The position numbers and the translations under genes are program-made. 64,000 bases of DNA from Amycolatopsis mongoliensis (GTDB lineage: Bacteria > Actinomycetota > Actinomycetes > Mycobacteriales > Pseudonocardiaceae). The notes below the pieces were generated by a model. That model was not told the DNA's origin. It ran no database searches and saw nothing but the letters and a program-made list of their open reading frames with translations. This document shows positions 40,210-50,011 of the stretch, in pieces (the first letter of the stretch is position 1; the number at the start of each line of letters is the position of its first letter). The stretch lies in the NCBI RefSeq assembly GCF_030285665.1, contig NZ_CP127295.1, forward strand, positions 10,106,001 to 10,170,000. Reading direction: 5' to 3'.

Positions 40210-40752
40210 GTGACGGTCGAGCAACGCCCCCTGCGCGCGGACGCCCGGCGCAACCGGGAGGCACTGGTCGCGGCCGCGCGCGAGGTGTTCCGCGCCAAGG
40301 GTGTCGACGCCCCGCTCGACGAGGTCGCGCGCCGCGCCGAGGTCGCGATCGGCACGCTCTACAACCGGTTCCCGACGCGGGCCGACCTCGTGGAGGCCGC
40401 GTTCCTGCCGACGCTCGAAGAAGCGAAGGCGGTCACCGAGGAAGCCCTCGCGTGCGACGACCCCTGGGACGGTTTCGTGCTCTTCCTCGAGCGGTCGGTC
40501 CTGATGCAGGTCGGCGACCGCGGCTTCACCGAAGTCTGCTCGCGAGCGTTCGACCCGTCGTCCGGTCTGGAGAAAGCCAAGCAGGCCAACGCTTCCCGGA
40601 TGAACCGGATCATCACCCGGGCGCAGGAGGCCGGGGCGTTGCGGCCGGACTTCCGCGGCGAAGACCTGGCGATCGTGTTCGCCGCGGCGACGGCGACGCC
40701 CGGCTGGCGGCGCGCGCTCGGCATGGTCCTCGACGGGCTCCGCGCGCGATGA
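40210..40752 (+). CDS. TetR-family transcriptional regulator
   Basis: 180-residue repressor. HTH region about residues 12-58: RRNREALVAAAREVFRAKGVDAPLDEVARRAEVAIGTLYNRFPTRADLVEA fits the TetR N-terminal domain well. The C-terminal ligand domain is of the short type. GTG start at 40210, 7 bases after the perfect -10-like TATACT and with no ribosome site. Its stop overlaps the next ATG (ATGA), so it is coupled to the methyltransferase gene. The divergent neighbour is the NfeD-flotillin pair, a candidate target. Confidence 0.9.
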   Translation: MTVEQRPLRADARRNREALVAAAREVFRAKGVDAPLDEVARRAEVAIGTLYNRFPTRADLVEAAFLPTLEEAKAVTEEALACDDPWDGFVLFLERSVLMQVGDRGFTEVCSRAFDPSSGLEKAKQANASRMNRIITRAQEAGALRPDFRGEDLAIVFAAATATPGWRRALGMVLDGLRAR

Positions 40753-41372
40753 CCTGGCTCGCGGACACCCGCACCTCGTACGACACGGTGGCGGAAAGCT
40801 ACGCCGAGTTCGTGGCGGACGCGCTCGACAAGCACCCGCACATGCGGGCCGCGCTGACGCTGTTCGCGTCCCAGGTCGACGGGCCGGCGGTGGACGTCGG
40901 CTGCGGCCCGGGGCACTTCACGGCGTACCTGCACTCGCTCGGCGCCGACGCGGCCGGCATCGACCTTTCCCCGGCGATGATCGACCTGGCCCGCCGGTCC
41001 CACCCCGGACCGCGCTTCGAGGTCGGCTCGATGACGGACCTGCCGCTGCCCGACGCGTCGATGGCGGGCGTGCTGGCGTTCTGGTCCCTGATCCACGTCC
41101 CGGACGACGACGTCCCGGTGGCACTGGGGCACTTCCGGCGGGTGCTGCGGCCGGGCGGGCTGCTGGTGATCGGCTACCACGTCGGCGCGGGGACCCGGCT
41201 GAAGACGGAGGGGTACGGCGGGCACCCGATGCGGGTCCACATCCACCTCCGGCAACCGTGGTGGCTGGCGAAGCGGGTGCGGGCGGCGGGGTTCACCGTC
41301 GAGGCGGAGTGGGCGCTCGACCCGGAAAACAAGGTGTCGCAAGCGATCCTGTTCGCTCGCGCGTCAGCTTAG
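40749..41372 (+). CDS. Class I SAM-dependent methyltransferase
   Basis: 207-residue methyltransferase of the UbiE/type-11 group. SAM motif I is VDVGCGPGHFTAYL near residue 47; acidic ribose-binding residue in AAGIDLSPAMIDLA; post-motif HFRRVLRPGGLLVIGYHVG. Small-molecule substrate likely but unknown. Translationally coupled to the TetR gene; its last 9 bases overlap the 3' end of the convergent esterase gene. Confidence 0.87.
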   Translation: MTWLADTRTSYDTVAESYAEFVADALDKHPHMRAALTLFASQVDGPAVDVGCGPGHFTAYLHSLGADAAGIDLSPAMIDLARRSHPGPRFEVGSMTDLPLPDASMAGVLAFWSLIHVPDDDVPVALGHFRRVLRPGGLLVIGYHVGAGTRLKTEGYGGHPMRVHIHLRQPWWLAKRVRAAGFTVEAEWALDPENKVSQAILFARASA

Positions 41373-42188
41373 CCGCTGTCCCACGAACTTCAGCACGTCC
41401 GGCAGGATCCCGCGCCAGTACTCGTCCTTGTGCGCGCCGGGTGAAAACCGTGACACGGCAGGCGAAACCGCCTTCACCAGCTTGCGGTCCGCGCCCAGGA
41501 ACGGATCCGACTCACCGCACCAGACGCCGAGCTGTGCGGCGCGCAGCTCGGCGGTGTGCAGCAACGGTTCCTCCGCACGCCAGTTGTCCTCGCCGGAGAA
41601 CACCTTGCGGCTGCGGGCATCCGGCCAGCTGACGAACAGCGCCGCGCTCGCCGTGGCGACCGCCTTCAGGTCCGGGTGGGCGCGGGCGAAGCGCAACGCG
41701 CCGAAGCCGCCCATGGAAATGCCGAACACCGCCGAGGCCGGCCGCAGGTCGCGGCCCGCCAGCCAGCCGGGGACTTCGTCGGTGAGCATGCGCTGCGGGT
41801 CGTCGCCGGAACCGACGTCGACCCAGTAGTGGTCGCCGTCGACCGCGGCCACCGCGAACGGTGGGGTGCCGGCGCGGACCGCCGCCGTCAGCGCCGCGGG
41901 GACGCCCAGTTCGAGGAACGTCCGCGCGCGGGCGCCCCGGCCGTGCAGGGCCAGGCACACCGGCAGCCCCGACGACGGGACGCCTTCGGGGGTGATCAGG
42001 ACCAGGTCGACGTCCGTGCCACGGGCGGCCGAGCGCATGCGCTGGACCGTCACCGGGTCGCGCAACGGGGACGGGCCGGTCGGCGCCGGCACCGCGGCCG
42101 GGCCGGGAGGCGGGCCGGACGGTGACGACGAGCAGCCCGCCAGCAGCGCCAGAGCGCTGCCGGCGAGCAGGCCGCGGCGGGAGAGCAC
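41364..42188 (-). CDS. Lipoprotein alpha/beta-hydrolase (esterase-like)
   Basis: 274-residue exported hydrolase. The N-terminus has a twin-arginine-like RRG and the lipobox LLAGC (Cys at about 19), then a Ser/Pro linker, so it should be anchored outside the membrane. The alpha/beta-hydrolase core has LALHGRGARARTF (oxyanion loop), the nucleophile elbow GISMGGFGA near residue 157 and a late His in GAHKDEYWR. It resembles the esterase-D/antigen-85-like group; substrate unknown. It starts 3 bases after the rbfA stop, so it is probably read from the translation operon. Confidence 0.87.
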   Translation of the reverse strand: MLSRRGLLAGSALALLAGCSSSPSGPPPGPAAVPAPTGPSPLRDPVTVQRMRSAARGTDVDLVLITPEGVPSSGLPVCLALHGRGARARTFLELGVPAALTAAVRAGTPPFAVAAVDGDHYWVDVGSGDDPQRMLTDEVPGWLAGRDLRPASAVFGISMGGFGALRFARAHPDLKAVATASAALFVSWPDARSRKVFSGEDNWRAEEPLLHTAELRAAQLGVWCGESDPFLGADRKLVKAVSPAVSRFSPGAHKDEYWRGILPDVLKFVGQRLS

Positions 42189-42191
42189 GGG

Positions 42192-42668
42192 TCAGCCCCG
42201 GCTCTCCTCCTCCACGAACTCGTCGTCTTCGGTGTCTTCGCGGGGCGCCTTGTACGGGTCGGGTTCGCCCGCGTGCTGGGCCCCGGTCGCGCGGCGCGCG
42301 ACCTCCGCGTCGGCCTCGCGGGCCTTCGCGAGGAGGTCCTCGATCCGCTTCGACTCCTCGGGGATGGTGTCCGCGACGAACGTCAGCGTCGGCGTGTAGC
42401 GGACTCCGGTGCCCTGCCCGACCTTCGTGCGGAGCATCCCGCGCGCCGATTCGAGCGCGGCGGCGGCCCCGGCGAAGTCCGGGACGGAGTCCAGCTTCTC
42501 GCCGAGCACCGTGTAGTACACCGTGGCGTCGTGCAGATCGCCGGTGACCTTCGTGTCCGTGATGGTCACGTAGTCCAGCCGGGTGTCCTTGACCTCGTGC
42601 TCGATCGCGGACGCCACGATCTGCGAGATCCGCTTGGCGAGCTTGCGAGCCCGAGCAGGATCAGCCAT
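42192..42668 (-). CDS. rbfA: 30S ribosome-binding factor A
   Basis: 16S rRNA maturation and cold-shock factor; 158 residues. Conserved blocks [46 protein letters not shown] and [37 protein letters not shown] are all present. A C-terminal acidic extension (from about 130, ending [11 protein letters not shown]) is typical of actinomycetes. It is the last standard gene of the rimP-nusA-ylxR-infB-DUF503-rbfA operon. Confidence 0.97.
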   Translation of the reverse strand: MADPARARKLAKRISQIVASAIEHEVKDTRLDYVTITDTKVTGDLHDATVYYTVLGEKLDSVPDFAGAAAALESARGMLRTKVGQGTGVRYTPTLTFVADTIPEESKRIEDLLAKAREADAEVARRATGAQHAGEPDPYKAPREDTEDDEFVEEESRG

Positions 42669-42677
42669 GTCTTTCTC

Positions 42678-42971
42678 CTAGTCTTCTGGACCGAGCAGCC
42701 GGCGGCGTGCGGTGAGCAGCTCGAACTCCGGCCGGCTCGCCACGTACCGCTCACACGAGTCGAGCACGTCACGGACGTGCTCGCCACCTTCGGCGACCAC
42801 GGCCACCCCGATGAGGGTCCGGCGGTGCAGGTCGGTGTGCCCGGCTTCGGCCACTGACACGGCGAAGCGCTTGCGCACCTCCGCCAGCACCGGGCGGACC
42901 ACGGATCGCTTCTGCTTCAGCGAATGGACGTCGCCGAGCAGGATGTCGAGCTCGAGAGCTCCGACGAACAT
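42678..42971 (-). CDS. DUF503 (YlxP-like) protein
   Basis: 97-residue protein of the DUF503/YlxP family, regularly found between infB and rbfA and thought to act in ribosome assembly. MFVGALELDILLGDVHSLKQKRSVVRPVLAEVRKRFAVSVAEA is the family core. The ATG at 42971 is used; the longer frame upstream reads through hairpins. It ends 9 bases before rbfA. Confidence 0.92.
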   Translation of the reverse strand: MFVGALELDILLGDVHSLKQKRSVVRPVLAEVRKRFAVSVAEAGHTDLHRRTLIGVAVVAEGGEHVRDVLDSCERYVASRPEFELLTARRRLLGPED

Positions 42972-42994
42972 AGGCACATGAGTTGGTGTAGTAG

Positions 42995-43051
42995 GGACCC
43001 TCGGGGTCCAGGGAGCTTGCCCCCTGGCGGGGGTTGAGGGGTTCGACCCCC
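42995..43051. other. Hairpin cluster in the infB-DUF503 gap
   Basis: Two further stems lie between the infB terminator-like hairpin and the DUF503 start: GGACCC-TCG-GGGTCC (42995-43009) and GGGGGT...ACCCCC (43029-43051). The second contains GGTTCGACCCC, which resembles a tRNA T-arm, but no complete tRNA is present. Confidence 0.5.
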
Positions 43052-43061
43052 AAAGGACACC

Positions 43062-43120
43062 GTAGAGGCGGGGAGGGGCGCGCGATTTCCGCGAGCACCC
43101 CTCCCCGAACCAGCCTCTAC
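43062..43120 (-). terminator. Strong hairpin overlapping the infB stop codon
   Basis: GTAGAGGC (43113-43120 on the minus strand) pairs with GCCTCTAC (43062-43069), and inner 9-bp arms GGGGAGGGG/CCCCTCCCC pair as well, with a 6-base bulge. The infB TAG (43117-43119) lies in the outer arm. No T-run follows, so it may attenuate rather than end transcription into DUF503-rbfA. Confidence 0.65.
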
Positions 43121-46107
43121 GCGCGGGGCTTCTCGCGCTGCTCGTAGGTCTCGATGACGTCGTCGACCTTGATGTCACCGTACGAACCGAGCGTCAGACC
43201 GCACTCGTAGCCTTCGCGAACCTCGACCACGTCGTCCTTGAACCGCCGCAGCGAGCTGATCGGCAGGTTCTCCGCCACGACGGTGCCGTCGCGGAGCAGA
43301 CGCGCCCGGGCGTTGCGCCGGATCTCGCCGGACATGACCAGGCAACCCGCGATCGTGCCGATCTTGGAGGACTTGAAGACCTCGCGAACCTCCGCGCGGC
43401 CCAGCTCGACCTCTTCGTACTCCGGCTTGAGCATGCCCTTGAGGGCCTGCTCGATCTCGTCGATCGCCTGGTAGATGACCGTGTAGTAGCGGACGTCGAC
43501 GCCCTCGCGGGTGGCCCGCTCGGTCGCCTTGCCCTGGGCCCGGACGTTGAACCCGAGGACGATCGCGTCGGACGCGGTCGCCAGGTCGATGTCCGACTCG
43601 GTCACGCCACCGACACCGCGGTGGACCACGTTCAGCTCGACCTCGTCGCCGACGTCCAGCTGCAGCAGCGAGGCTTCGAGGGCCTCGACGGTACCCGAGT
43701 TGTCACCCTTGATGATCAGGTTGAGGCTGTTCGTCTCCTTCAAGGCGGAGTCGAGGTCCTCGAGGCTGACCCGCTTGCGGCGCGACGCGTTGAGCGCGTT
43801 GCGAGTGCGAGCGGCGCGGCGCTCGGCGATCTGCCGGGCGACGCGGTCCTCGTCGACCACCAGGAAGGTGTCGCCCGCACCCGGCACCGAGGTGAACCCG
43901 ATGACCTGGACGGGACGCGACGGCAGCGCCTCGGTGACGTCGACGTTGTGCTCGTCGACCATCCGGCGGACGCGGCCGTAGGCGTCACCCGCCACGACCG
44001 AGTCACCGACGCGCAGCGTGCCGCGCTGGACCAGGACGGTGGCCACCGGGCCGCGGCCGCGGTCGAGGTGCGCCTCGATCGCGACACCCTGGGCCTCCAT
44101 GTCCGGGTTGGCCCGGAGGTCCAGAGCGGCGTCCGCGGTCAGCAGGATCGCCTCGAGCAGGCCGTCGATGTTGATGTTCTGCCGCGCGGAGATCTCGACG
44201 AACATCGTGTCGCCGCCGTACTCCTCGGCGACCAGGCCGTACTCGGTCAGCTGCTGCCGGATCTTGTCCGGGTTCGCGCCTTCCTTGTCGATCTTGTTGA
44301 TCGCGACCACGATCGGGGCCTTGGCGGCCTGCGCGTGGTTGATCGCCTCGACCGTCTGCGGCATCACACCGTCGTCGGCCGCCACCACGATCACCGCGAT
44401 GTCGGTCGAGTTCGCACCACGGGCACGCATGGCGGTGAACGCCTCGTGACCCGGGGTGTCGATGAAGGTGATCAGGCGCGGGTTGCCTTCGAGCTCGGTC
44501 TCGATCTGGTACGCACCGATGTGCTGCGTGATGCCGCCGGCCTCGCTCTCGCGGACCTTCGTCTTCCGGATCGTGTCGAGCAGCCGGGTCTTACCGTGGT
44601 CGACGTGACCCATGATGGTCACGACCGGCGGCCTGACCTGCAGATCCTCTTCGCCACCCGCGTCGTCGCCGTAGGTGATGTCGAAGGTCTCCAGCAGCTC
44701 GCGGTCCTCTTCCTCCGGCGAGACGACCTGAACCGTGTAGTTCATTTCGCCGCCGAGCAGCTCGAGGATGTCGTCCGACACGGACTGCGTCGCGGTGACC
44801 ATCTCGCCGAGGTGGAAGAGCACCTGCACCAGCGAAGCCGGGTTGGCGTCGATCTTCTCGGCGAAGTCGGTCAGCGAAGCACCCCGCGGCAGCCGGATCG
44901 TCTCGCCCTGCCCCTTGGGCAGGCGGACGCCGCCGACGCTGGGCGCCTGCATGTTGTCCATGTACTCCTGGCGCTTCTGCCGCTTCGACTTGCGGCCCTT
45001 GCGCGAGGGACCACCCGGGCGCCCGAAGGCACCCGCGGTGCCGCCACGGCCACCGGGGCCACCACGGCCACCGCCGCCGCCACGGAAACCGCCGCCGCCT
45101 GCCGGGGCACCGGTGCCGCCACCCGGGCGGAAACCGCCGCCACCGCCGCCGCCACCGGGGCCGCCGCGGAAGCCACCGCCGCCGCCACCGCCACCGGGAC
45201 CGCCGCGGAAACCGCCACCACCGCCACCGGGACGACCGCCGCCGCCACCGGGGCCGCCACGAGCGCCGCCGCCGGGGCCACCACGGGCGCCGCCACCGGG
45301 ACCGGCGGGACGCTGCGTGCGGCCCGGCATCATGCCGGGGTTCGGCCGCGGGGGCATGTTGCCCGGGCTCGGCCGGTTGCCACCGGCGCCACCACCGGGA
45401 CGCGGAGCCGGACGGTCACCGCCGCCACCGGTCCCACCGGGACGCGGCGGGCGGTTGTCGCCGCCCTGGCCGCCACCCGGGCGCGGGCCCTGCGGACGCG
45501 GCGGAGCGCCGGAACCGACGCCGAACGGGTTGTTGCCGACCCGCGGGGTGCGCGGACCGGGCTTGGGACCGCCGGGCTTGGGGCCCTGCGGCTTCGGCGG
45601 GACGACCGAACCGGTGTTGCCCGAGGGCGCGGCCGGGGTCTCCTGCTTGGGTGCGGCGGGCGCTTCGGCTTTCGCGGCCGGGACCTGCTCCTGGGGAGCG
45701 GGCGCGGCCGGCTGCTGACGCGGGCCGGGCCGCGGGCCGGGACCCGCGGGGCGGGCACCCGGTGCGGCGGCCGGCTTCGAAGCCGGTGCCTGCTGCTGCG
45801 GGGCCGCCGCGGGGGCGGCCTTCGCCGCGGGCGCCTGCTGCTGGGGAGCGGGCGACGCGGGCTTGGGCGCGGGAGCGCCCGGCTTGGCGGCCGGGGGCCC
45901 GGGGCGCGCCGACGGACCGGGGGTCGGTGCGGGCTTCTTGGCGCCCTTGGGCGCGTACGCGTCCCGGAGACGGCGGGCGACGGGCGCCTCGACCGTGGAC
46001 GACGCGGACTTCACGAACTCGCCCTGTTCCTTCAACTTGGCGAGAACGTCCTTGCTGGTGATGCCGAGCTCCTTAGCGAGCTCGTGTACGCGGGCCTTGC
46101 CTGGCAC
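43117..46107 (-). CDS. infB: Translation initiation factor IF-2
   Basis: GTPase that brings initiator tRNA to the ribosome; 996 residues. N-terminal IF2_N motif [31 protein letters not shown], then a long Ala/Pro and Gly-rich low-complexity region (about 55-370) typical of actinomycetes. A second IF2_N domain and the G domain follow, with GHVDHGKT near residue 500, DTPGHE and NKID, then domains II-IV. The GTG at 46107 sits 4 bases after GAGGAG; the ATG at 46119 would include the ribosome site. The Gly-rich tract is nearly pure GGC/GGT and is prone to slippage. Confidence 0.98.
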   Translation of the reverse strand: MPGKARVHELAKELGITSKDVLAKLKEQGEFVKSASSTVEAPVARRLRDAYAPKGAKKPAPTPGPSARPGPPAAKPGAPAPKPASPAPQQQAPAAKAAPAAAPQQQAPASKPAAAPGARPAGPGPRPGPRQQPAAPAPQEQVPAAKAEAPAAPKQETPAAPSGNTGSVVPPKPQGPKPGGPKPGPRTPRVGNNPFGVGSGAPPRPQGPRPGGGQGGDNRPPRPGGTGGGGDRPAPRPGGGAGGNRPSPGNMPPRPNPGMMPGRTQRPAGPGGGARGGPGGGARGGPGGGGGRPGGGGGGFRGGPGGGGGGGGFRGGPGGGGGGGGFRPGGGTGAPAGGGGFRGGGGGRGGPGGRGGTAGAFGRPGGPSRKGRKSKRQKRQEYMDNMQAPSVGGVRLPKGQGETIRLPRGASLTDFAEKIDANPASLVQVLFHLGEMVTATQSVSDDILELLGGEMNYTVQVVSPEEEDRELLETFDITYGDDAGGEEDLQVRPPVVTIMGHVDHGKTRLLDTIRKTKVRESEAGGITQHIGAYQIETELEGNPRLITFIDTPGHEAFTAMRARGANSTDIAVIVVAADDGVMPQTVEAINHAQAAKAPIVVAINKIDKEGANPDKIRQQLTEYGLVAEEYGGDTMFVEISARQNINIDGLLEAILLTADAALDLRANPDMEAQGVAIEAHLDRGRGPVATVLVQRGTLRVGDSVVAGDAYGRVRRMVDEHNVDVTEALPSRPVQVIGFTSVPGAGDTFLVVDEDRVARQIAERRAARTRNALNASRRKRVSLEDLDSALKETNSLNLIIKGDNSGTVEALEASLLQLDVGDEVELNVVHRGVGGVTESDIDLATASDAIVLGFNVRAQGKATERATREGVDVRYYTVIYQAIDEIEQALKGMLKPEYEEVELGRAEVREVFKSSKIGTIAGCLVMSGEIRRNARARLLRDGTVVAENLPISSLRRFKDDVVEVREGYECGLTLGSYGDIKVDDVIETYEQREKPRA

Positions 46108-46185
46108 AGCTCTCCTCATCTAGGGGAGGCCAGGCGGAGAACCCGCTGACCTCGTCCTTATTGTCTCGCGTTCATGGCTTCAGCT

Positions 46186-46584
46186 TCACGGCTGACTCAT
46201 GACGGGTCGACCTGCTTCCTTGGTTCCTCGCGAAGCCGGGTACGTCCCGGCTTCGTGGTGCGAAGTGGTGCGCTCGACGTGCTCGCGGACCTCGCGGGCG
46301 TCGACCGCCCCGGGAGCCCGCAAGGCTCTCGGGAAGGCTCGCCGCCGTTCGGCTTTGGCCAGGCAGTCCGGGTCGGGGTGCAGCCATGCTCCCCGGCCCG
46401 GCAGCCGCCGACGCTCGTCGACGACCACCCGCCCGGCCACCGCGACCACGCGCAGCAGCTCACCGATCAATGCCCGCCGCTTGCAGCCGACACAAGTCCG
46501 CACCGGAGAATTCCGGTGGGGCTGGTGCTCGGCTACCCGCCGCGGGCGTTGAACCACTCCTGAGTCTAGCGCTTCGACCTTCAC
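46186..46584 (-). CDS. ylxR: YlxR-family RNA-binding protein
   Basis: Small nucleic-acid-binding protein of the YlxR/DUF448 family located between nusA and infB. The signature [12 protein letters not shown] is near residue 27, followed by [23 protein letters not shown]. The GTG at 46584 overlaps the nusA stop by 4 bases (GTGA), which decides the start and gives 132 residues; the N-terminal 25 residues are not conserved in the family. Confidence 0.93.
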   Translation of the reverse strand: MKVEALDSGVVQRPRRVAEHQPHRNSPVRTCVGCKRRALIGELLRVVAVAGRVVVDERRRLPGRGAWLHPDPDCLAKAERRRAFPRALRAPGAVDAREVREHVERTTSHHEAGTYPASRGTKEAGRPVMSQP

Positions 46585-47627
46585 TCAGCCGAACCGGTTG
46601 TCGCGGCGGGCCGCGACGGACTGGCGTGGTCTTGATCACCCTCGTCGTCCGCCGGTGCGGCGTCGCTGCGGATGTCGATCCGCCAGCCGGTCAGACGGGC
46701 GGCGAGGCGGGCGTTCTGGCCCTCCTTGCCGATCGCCAGCGACAGCTGGAAGTCCGGCACCACGACACGGGCGGTCTTCGCCCGTTCGTCCACGACTCGT
46801 ACCGAAACAACCTTCGCCGGGGACAGGGCATTCCCCACGAACCGGGCCGGGTCCTCCGAGTAGTCGATGATGTCGATCTTCTCGCCGGCCAGCTCGCTCA
46901 TCACGTTGCGCACGCGCGCGCCGACCGGGCCGATGCAGGCGCCCTTGGCGTTCACGCCCGGCACGGTGGACTTCACGGCGATCTTCGTGCGGTGCCCCGG
47001 CTCGCGCGCGACGGCGGCGATCTCGACCGTGCCGTCGGCGATCTCCGGGACCTCCAGCGCGAACAGCTTGCGCACGAGGTTGGGGTGCGAGCGCGAGAGC
47101 GTGATCTGCGGGCCGCGGTTGCCGCGCGAGACGGTGACCACGTATGCCTTGATCCGGCTGCCGTGCTCGTAGGACTCGCCGGCCACCTGCTCCGCCGACG
47201 GCAGCACGCCTTCGGTGTCCCCCACCTGGACCACGACCATGCCGCGGGCGTTGGCGCGGGCGTCGCGCTGGATCACGCCGGCGACGATCTCGCCCTCCTT
47301 GGTGGAGAACTCGCCGAAGGTCTTCTCGTGCTCGGCGTCGCGCAGCCGCTGCAGGATGACCTGGCGCGCGGTGGTGGCGGCGATCCGGCCGAAGCCCTCG
47401 GGGGTGTCGTCCCACTCCTCGTCGACCTGGCCGTCGTGGGTCAGCGTGTGCGCGAGCACCCGCACCAGACCGGTCTTGCGGTCGATGTCGACGCGAGCGT
47501 GCGGCTGGTGGCCCTCGGTGTGCTTGTACGCGGTGAGCAAGGCCGTCTCGATGGCCTCGATCACCGTTTCGAAGGGGATGTCCTTGTCCCGTTCGATCGC
47601 CCTCAGCGCGGCGATGTCGACGTTCAC
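46581..47627 (-). CDS. nusA: Transcription termination/antitermination protein NusA
   Basis: 348-residue elongation factor. N-terminal domain [36 protein letters not shown]1 domain (around 110-190, [27 protein letters not shown]), and two KH domains with [27 protein letters not shown] and [23 protein letters not shown]. It has the short actinobacterial form without acidic repeats. GTG start overlapping the rimP stop by 4 bases. Confidence 0.97.
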   Translation of the reverse strand: MNVDIAALRAIERDKDIPFETVIEAIETALLTAYKHTEGHQPHARVDIDRKTGLVRVLAHTLTHDGQVDEEWDDTPEGFGRIAATTARQVILQRLRDAEHEKTFGEFSTKEGEIVAGVIQRDARANARGMVVVQVGDTEGVLPSAEQVAGESYEHGSRIKAYVVTVSRGNRGPQITLSRSHPNLVRKLFALEVPEIADGTVEIAAVAREPGHRTKIAVKSTVPGVNAKGACIGPVGARVRNVMSELAGEKIDIIDYSEDPARFVGNALSPAKVVSVRVVDERAKTARVVVPDFQLSLAIGKEGQNARLAARLTGWRIDIRSDAAPADDEGDQDHASPSRPAATTGSAE

Positions 47628-48166
47628 TTCGACCCCTTCTCCGTCTCGGCCTGACCGGCCGCGATCATGCCGGACGCGTCGTCGTCGAGCAGTTTCAGGT
47701 CCTCGGCGGGCGGCTGCTTGAACTCGATCTCCACGACCGCCTTCGCCACGTCGGCGTAGCGGACGTCGCGGATCTTGCCGCCGTCGAGGACGCGGGCGGC
47801 GTCCGCGCCCGCGTGACCGACCCGGCCCACGAAGGGCGCGCCGTCGACCGGCGAGACCTTCACCAGGCGGAACCGCGCTCGCCGCCAGTGCCGCGGCTGG
47901 GTGAGCGGGCGGTCGAGGCCCGGCGAGGTGACTTCCAGCGTGTACGCACTCGCGAGCACGTGCTCGTTCTCGTCGAGCGCCGCCGAGACCTTGCGGCTGA
48001 CCTCGGCGACCTCGTCCAGCCCGACACCGTCGTCGGAGTCGACGACGACCTTGACCAGCTGCCGCCGGCCGGCCTGCTGCACCTCGAACGAGTCGAGGTC
48101 GAAACCCGCGGCGGTGACGGCTTCGGCCACTATCGGCTGAAGCCGGCTGGCGAGTTCTCCTGGCAC
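47624..48166 (-). CDS. rimP: Ribosome maturation factor RimP
   Basis: 180-residue 30S assembly factor and first gene of the translation operon. Family blocks: [70 protein letters not shown], and the C-terminal [13 protein letters not shown] start at 48166. The 122-base gap to the divergent DUF4439 gene should hold the operon promoter. Confidence 0.96.
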   Translation of the reverse strand: MPGELASRLQPIVAEAVTAAGFDLDSFEVQQAGRRQLVKVVVDSDDGVGLDEVAEVSRKVSAALDENEHVLASAYTLEVTSPGLDRPLTQPRHWRRARFRLVKVSPVDGAPFVGRVGHAGADAARVLDGGKIRDVRYADVAKAVVEIEFKQPPAEDLKLLDDDASGMIAAGQAETEKGSK

Positions 48167-48288
48167 GTGGGGCTCTCCTTGTTCGAGCTGTGTCTGTCTG
48201 TGGGGCGGTGGTGGACCAGCTTATCCGGTCGCCCGGTCACCCCGCGCGAGCGGCGGGGGCCGCCGGGGGCCTGGCAGGATGGGCCGAC

Positions 48289-49221
48289 GTGACCGGAAGA
48301 CCGACCGACCTGACCCGTCGAGCCGCCCTCCGCGCGGGGGCGCTGGCCGCGCTGGCCGTCCCCCTGGCGGCGTGCGGGCCCGGCTACGACGAGAGCCCCG
48401 ACCCCCTGCAGCCCCTGCTGGCCGCCGCCGAGGCGGACGCCGCCGCCGCGCGGGCGCTGGCCAAGGGCGAGGACGCCGACGCCGCCGGCCAGCTCGCCGA
48501 CGCGCGCGCGGCCCATGCGGCCGCGCTGAAGTCCGAAGTGGACCGGCTGAACCGGCCGAAGCCGTCGCCGTCCCCGACGCCCCCGGCGCCGGCCGCCTTG
48601 GGCGACCTGAAGGAGCGGCTGGCCACCGCCCGCAAGCAGGCCGAGGACCTCGTCGGCGGGCTGCCGCGCTACCGCGCCGGGCTCGTCGCGGCGGTGGCGG
48701 CGGGCTGCGCGGCGCTCCAGCGGACCGCCCCGGCGCTGGGCCCCGGCGAGGACGCGCCGGCCCCCGTGGCGTCCGCCGGTGCCGTGCCCGCGGAGGCGGT
48801 GGACCCGCTGCAGACCGCGCTCGCCGCCGAGCACGCCGCTGTCTGGGTGTACGGCTTGGTCAGCGCGTTCCTGCCGGGCGACTTCGGCGACGCCGAGAAG
48901 GCCGGTGCCGCGGAGCACGCGGTGCGCCGCGACCTGCTGCAGACGATGCTGTCCGCGTCCGGGGCGACGCCTGTCGCGCCCGAAGCGGCGTACGTGCCGA
49001 AGAAGCCGGTGACCGATGCGAAGTCGGCGTCGCTGGTGGTCGCGACGGCGGAGGCCGACTGCGCGTCGGCGTGGCTGGCGGTGGTGAACCACACCGACGA
49101 CGGGGGCCTGCGCACGACGGCACTGCACGCGCTGGTGGCGGCTTCGCGGCGCGGGACGCCGTGGCGGGCGGAGGCGGGCCAGAAGCCGGTGGCGATCGCC
49201 ATGCCCGGCCAGACGAGCTGA
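48289..49221 (+). CDS. DUF4439 ferritin-like exported lipoprotein
   Basis: 310-residue protein. Tat/Sec-type signal TRRAALRAGALAALAVPLAAC with a lipobox (Cys near residue 28), so it should be anchored outside the membrane. An Ala-rich helical region (about 35-170) contains a Pro-rich break, and the C-terminal four-helix ferritin-like domain has LQTALAAEHAAVWVYGLVSAF near residue 170 (E, H) and AAEHAVRRDLL. Metal ligands look possible but are unproven. The GTG at 48289 directly precedes the signal. Divergent from rimP, a position this family also holds in mycobacteria. Confidence 0.85.
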   Translation: MTGRPTDLTRRAALRAGALAALAVPLAACGPGYDESPDPLQPLLAAAEADAAAARALAKGEDADAAGQLADARAAHAAALKSEVDRLNRPKPSPSPTPPAPAALGDLKERLATARKQAEDLVGGLPRYRAGLVAAVAAGCAALQRTAPALGPGEDAPAPVASAGAVPAEAVDPLQTALAAEHAAVWVYGLVSAFLPGDFGDAEKAGAAEHAVRRDLLQTMLSASGATPVAPEAAYVPKKPVTDAKSASLVVATAEADCASAWLAVVNHTDDGGLRTTALHALVAASRRGTPWRAEAGQKPVAIAMPGQTS

Positions 49222-49231
49222 GCCCCGCGGA

Positions 49232-49290
49232 AAAGCCGTGAAGGCCTCCTTACCGGCTCTTATGGCCGGTAAGGAGGCCTTCACGGCTTT
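49232..49290. terminator. Bidirectional palindrome (family B, locus 5)
   Basis: Perfect 26-bp arms starting AAAGCCGTGAAGGCC around TCTTATG, between the convergent DUF4439 and hypothetical genes. It differs from the copy at 17848 by one base. Confidence 0.85.
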
Positions 49291-49302
49291 CGGGAGAGCG
49301 GG

Positions 49303-49977
49303 TCAGCCCTTCAGGTCGGCGGAGAGGCGCAGGGCGTCGTCCGCGATCTTCTCGATCAGCGCCTTGTCCTTGTGCTTGGCGTAGAAGTCGGCCAGCACGA
49401 TCGTCGTGTTCGTGCCATCCACCTTCGACGCGTACGCCGCGTCGGCGCCGCCCACGCTCGGGGTGCCGGTGCCGGCGAACGTCTTGTCCTTCACCAGGTC
49501 CGTGACGTTGCCGGTGCCGTCCTTCTCCGTCAGCGTCTTGAGCGCCTTCGCCTTCCCCGAGTCCGGCATCCCGACCAGCACCACCGACACCAGCGCCTTC
49601 GCGCCGCCCGACTCCGTCGTGTAGAGCGCGCGCACCAGCGACTGGCACTCGTTGTCCACGAAGAAGTCGTGCGTCTTGCCGTAGGACTTCGTCGCGCACT
49701 CGGTGGACTTCGCCGGCCCGGCGACCAGCGTGAACTGGTACTGCCCGGTGTTCTGGGCCGGCGGCTGCGCGACCGGCTCGTCCGGCGTCGAGTCGTGCCG
49801 GATCAGGAACCACAGCAACCCGGACACGACGGCGATCGCGACCAGCCCGGCGCCCCTGAGCAGCAGGGACCGGGTGTCGCGCGCCGGCGGTCCCGGCACG
49901 GGCGGCCGGGGCTGCGGGGGCACCGCGCCCAGCGGGGCCGTGTCGGACGGGCCTGGGGTGAAATGCGCACCAACCAC
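49303..49977 (-). CDS. Hypothetical single-pass membrane protein
   Basis: 224 residues. A Pro-rich cytoplasmic N-terminus (1-38) is followed by one membrane helix (about 40-60, LLRGAGLVAIAVVSGLLWFLI) and an extracellular domain of about 160 residues with two cysteines (TECATKS, DNECQSL), probably a disulphide. I do not recognise the domain. The GTG at 49977 follows TACCGT by 8 bases without a ribosome site. It ends facing the DUF4439 gene across a terminator-like palindrome. Confidence 0.78.
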   Translation of the reverse strand: MVGAHFTPGPSDTAPLGAVPPQPRPPVPGPPARDTRSLLLRGAGLVAIAVVSGLLWFLIRHDSTPDEPVAQPPAQNTGQYQFTLVAGPAKSTECATKSYGKTHDFFVDNECQSLVRALYTTESGGAKALVSVVLVGMPDSGKAKALKTLTEKDGTGNVTDLVKDKTFAGTGTPSVGGADAAYASKVDGTNTTIVLADFYAKHKDKALIEKIADDALRLSADLKG

Positions 49978-50011
49978 GGGGCCATACGGTAGTTCACCGC
50001 CCCGGCGGCGT

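Noticed and set aside
43029..43051. Possible tRNA gene (GGTTCGACCCC T-arm)
   Set aside because: No anticodon arm, acceptor pairing or D-arm at the required distances.
43621..46149. 842-residue plus-strand frame opposite infB
   Set aside because: Produced by the Gly/Pro-rich IF-2 sequence; Thr/Ala low complexity with no signals.
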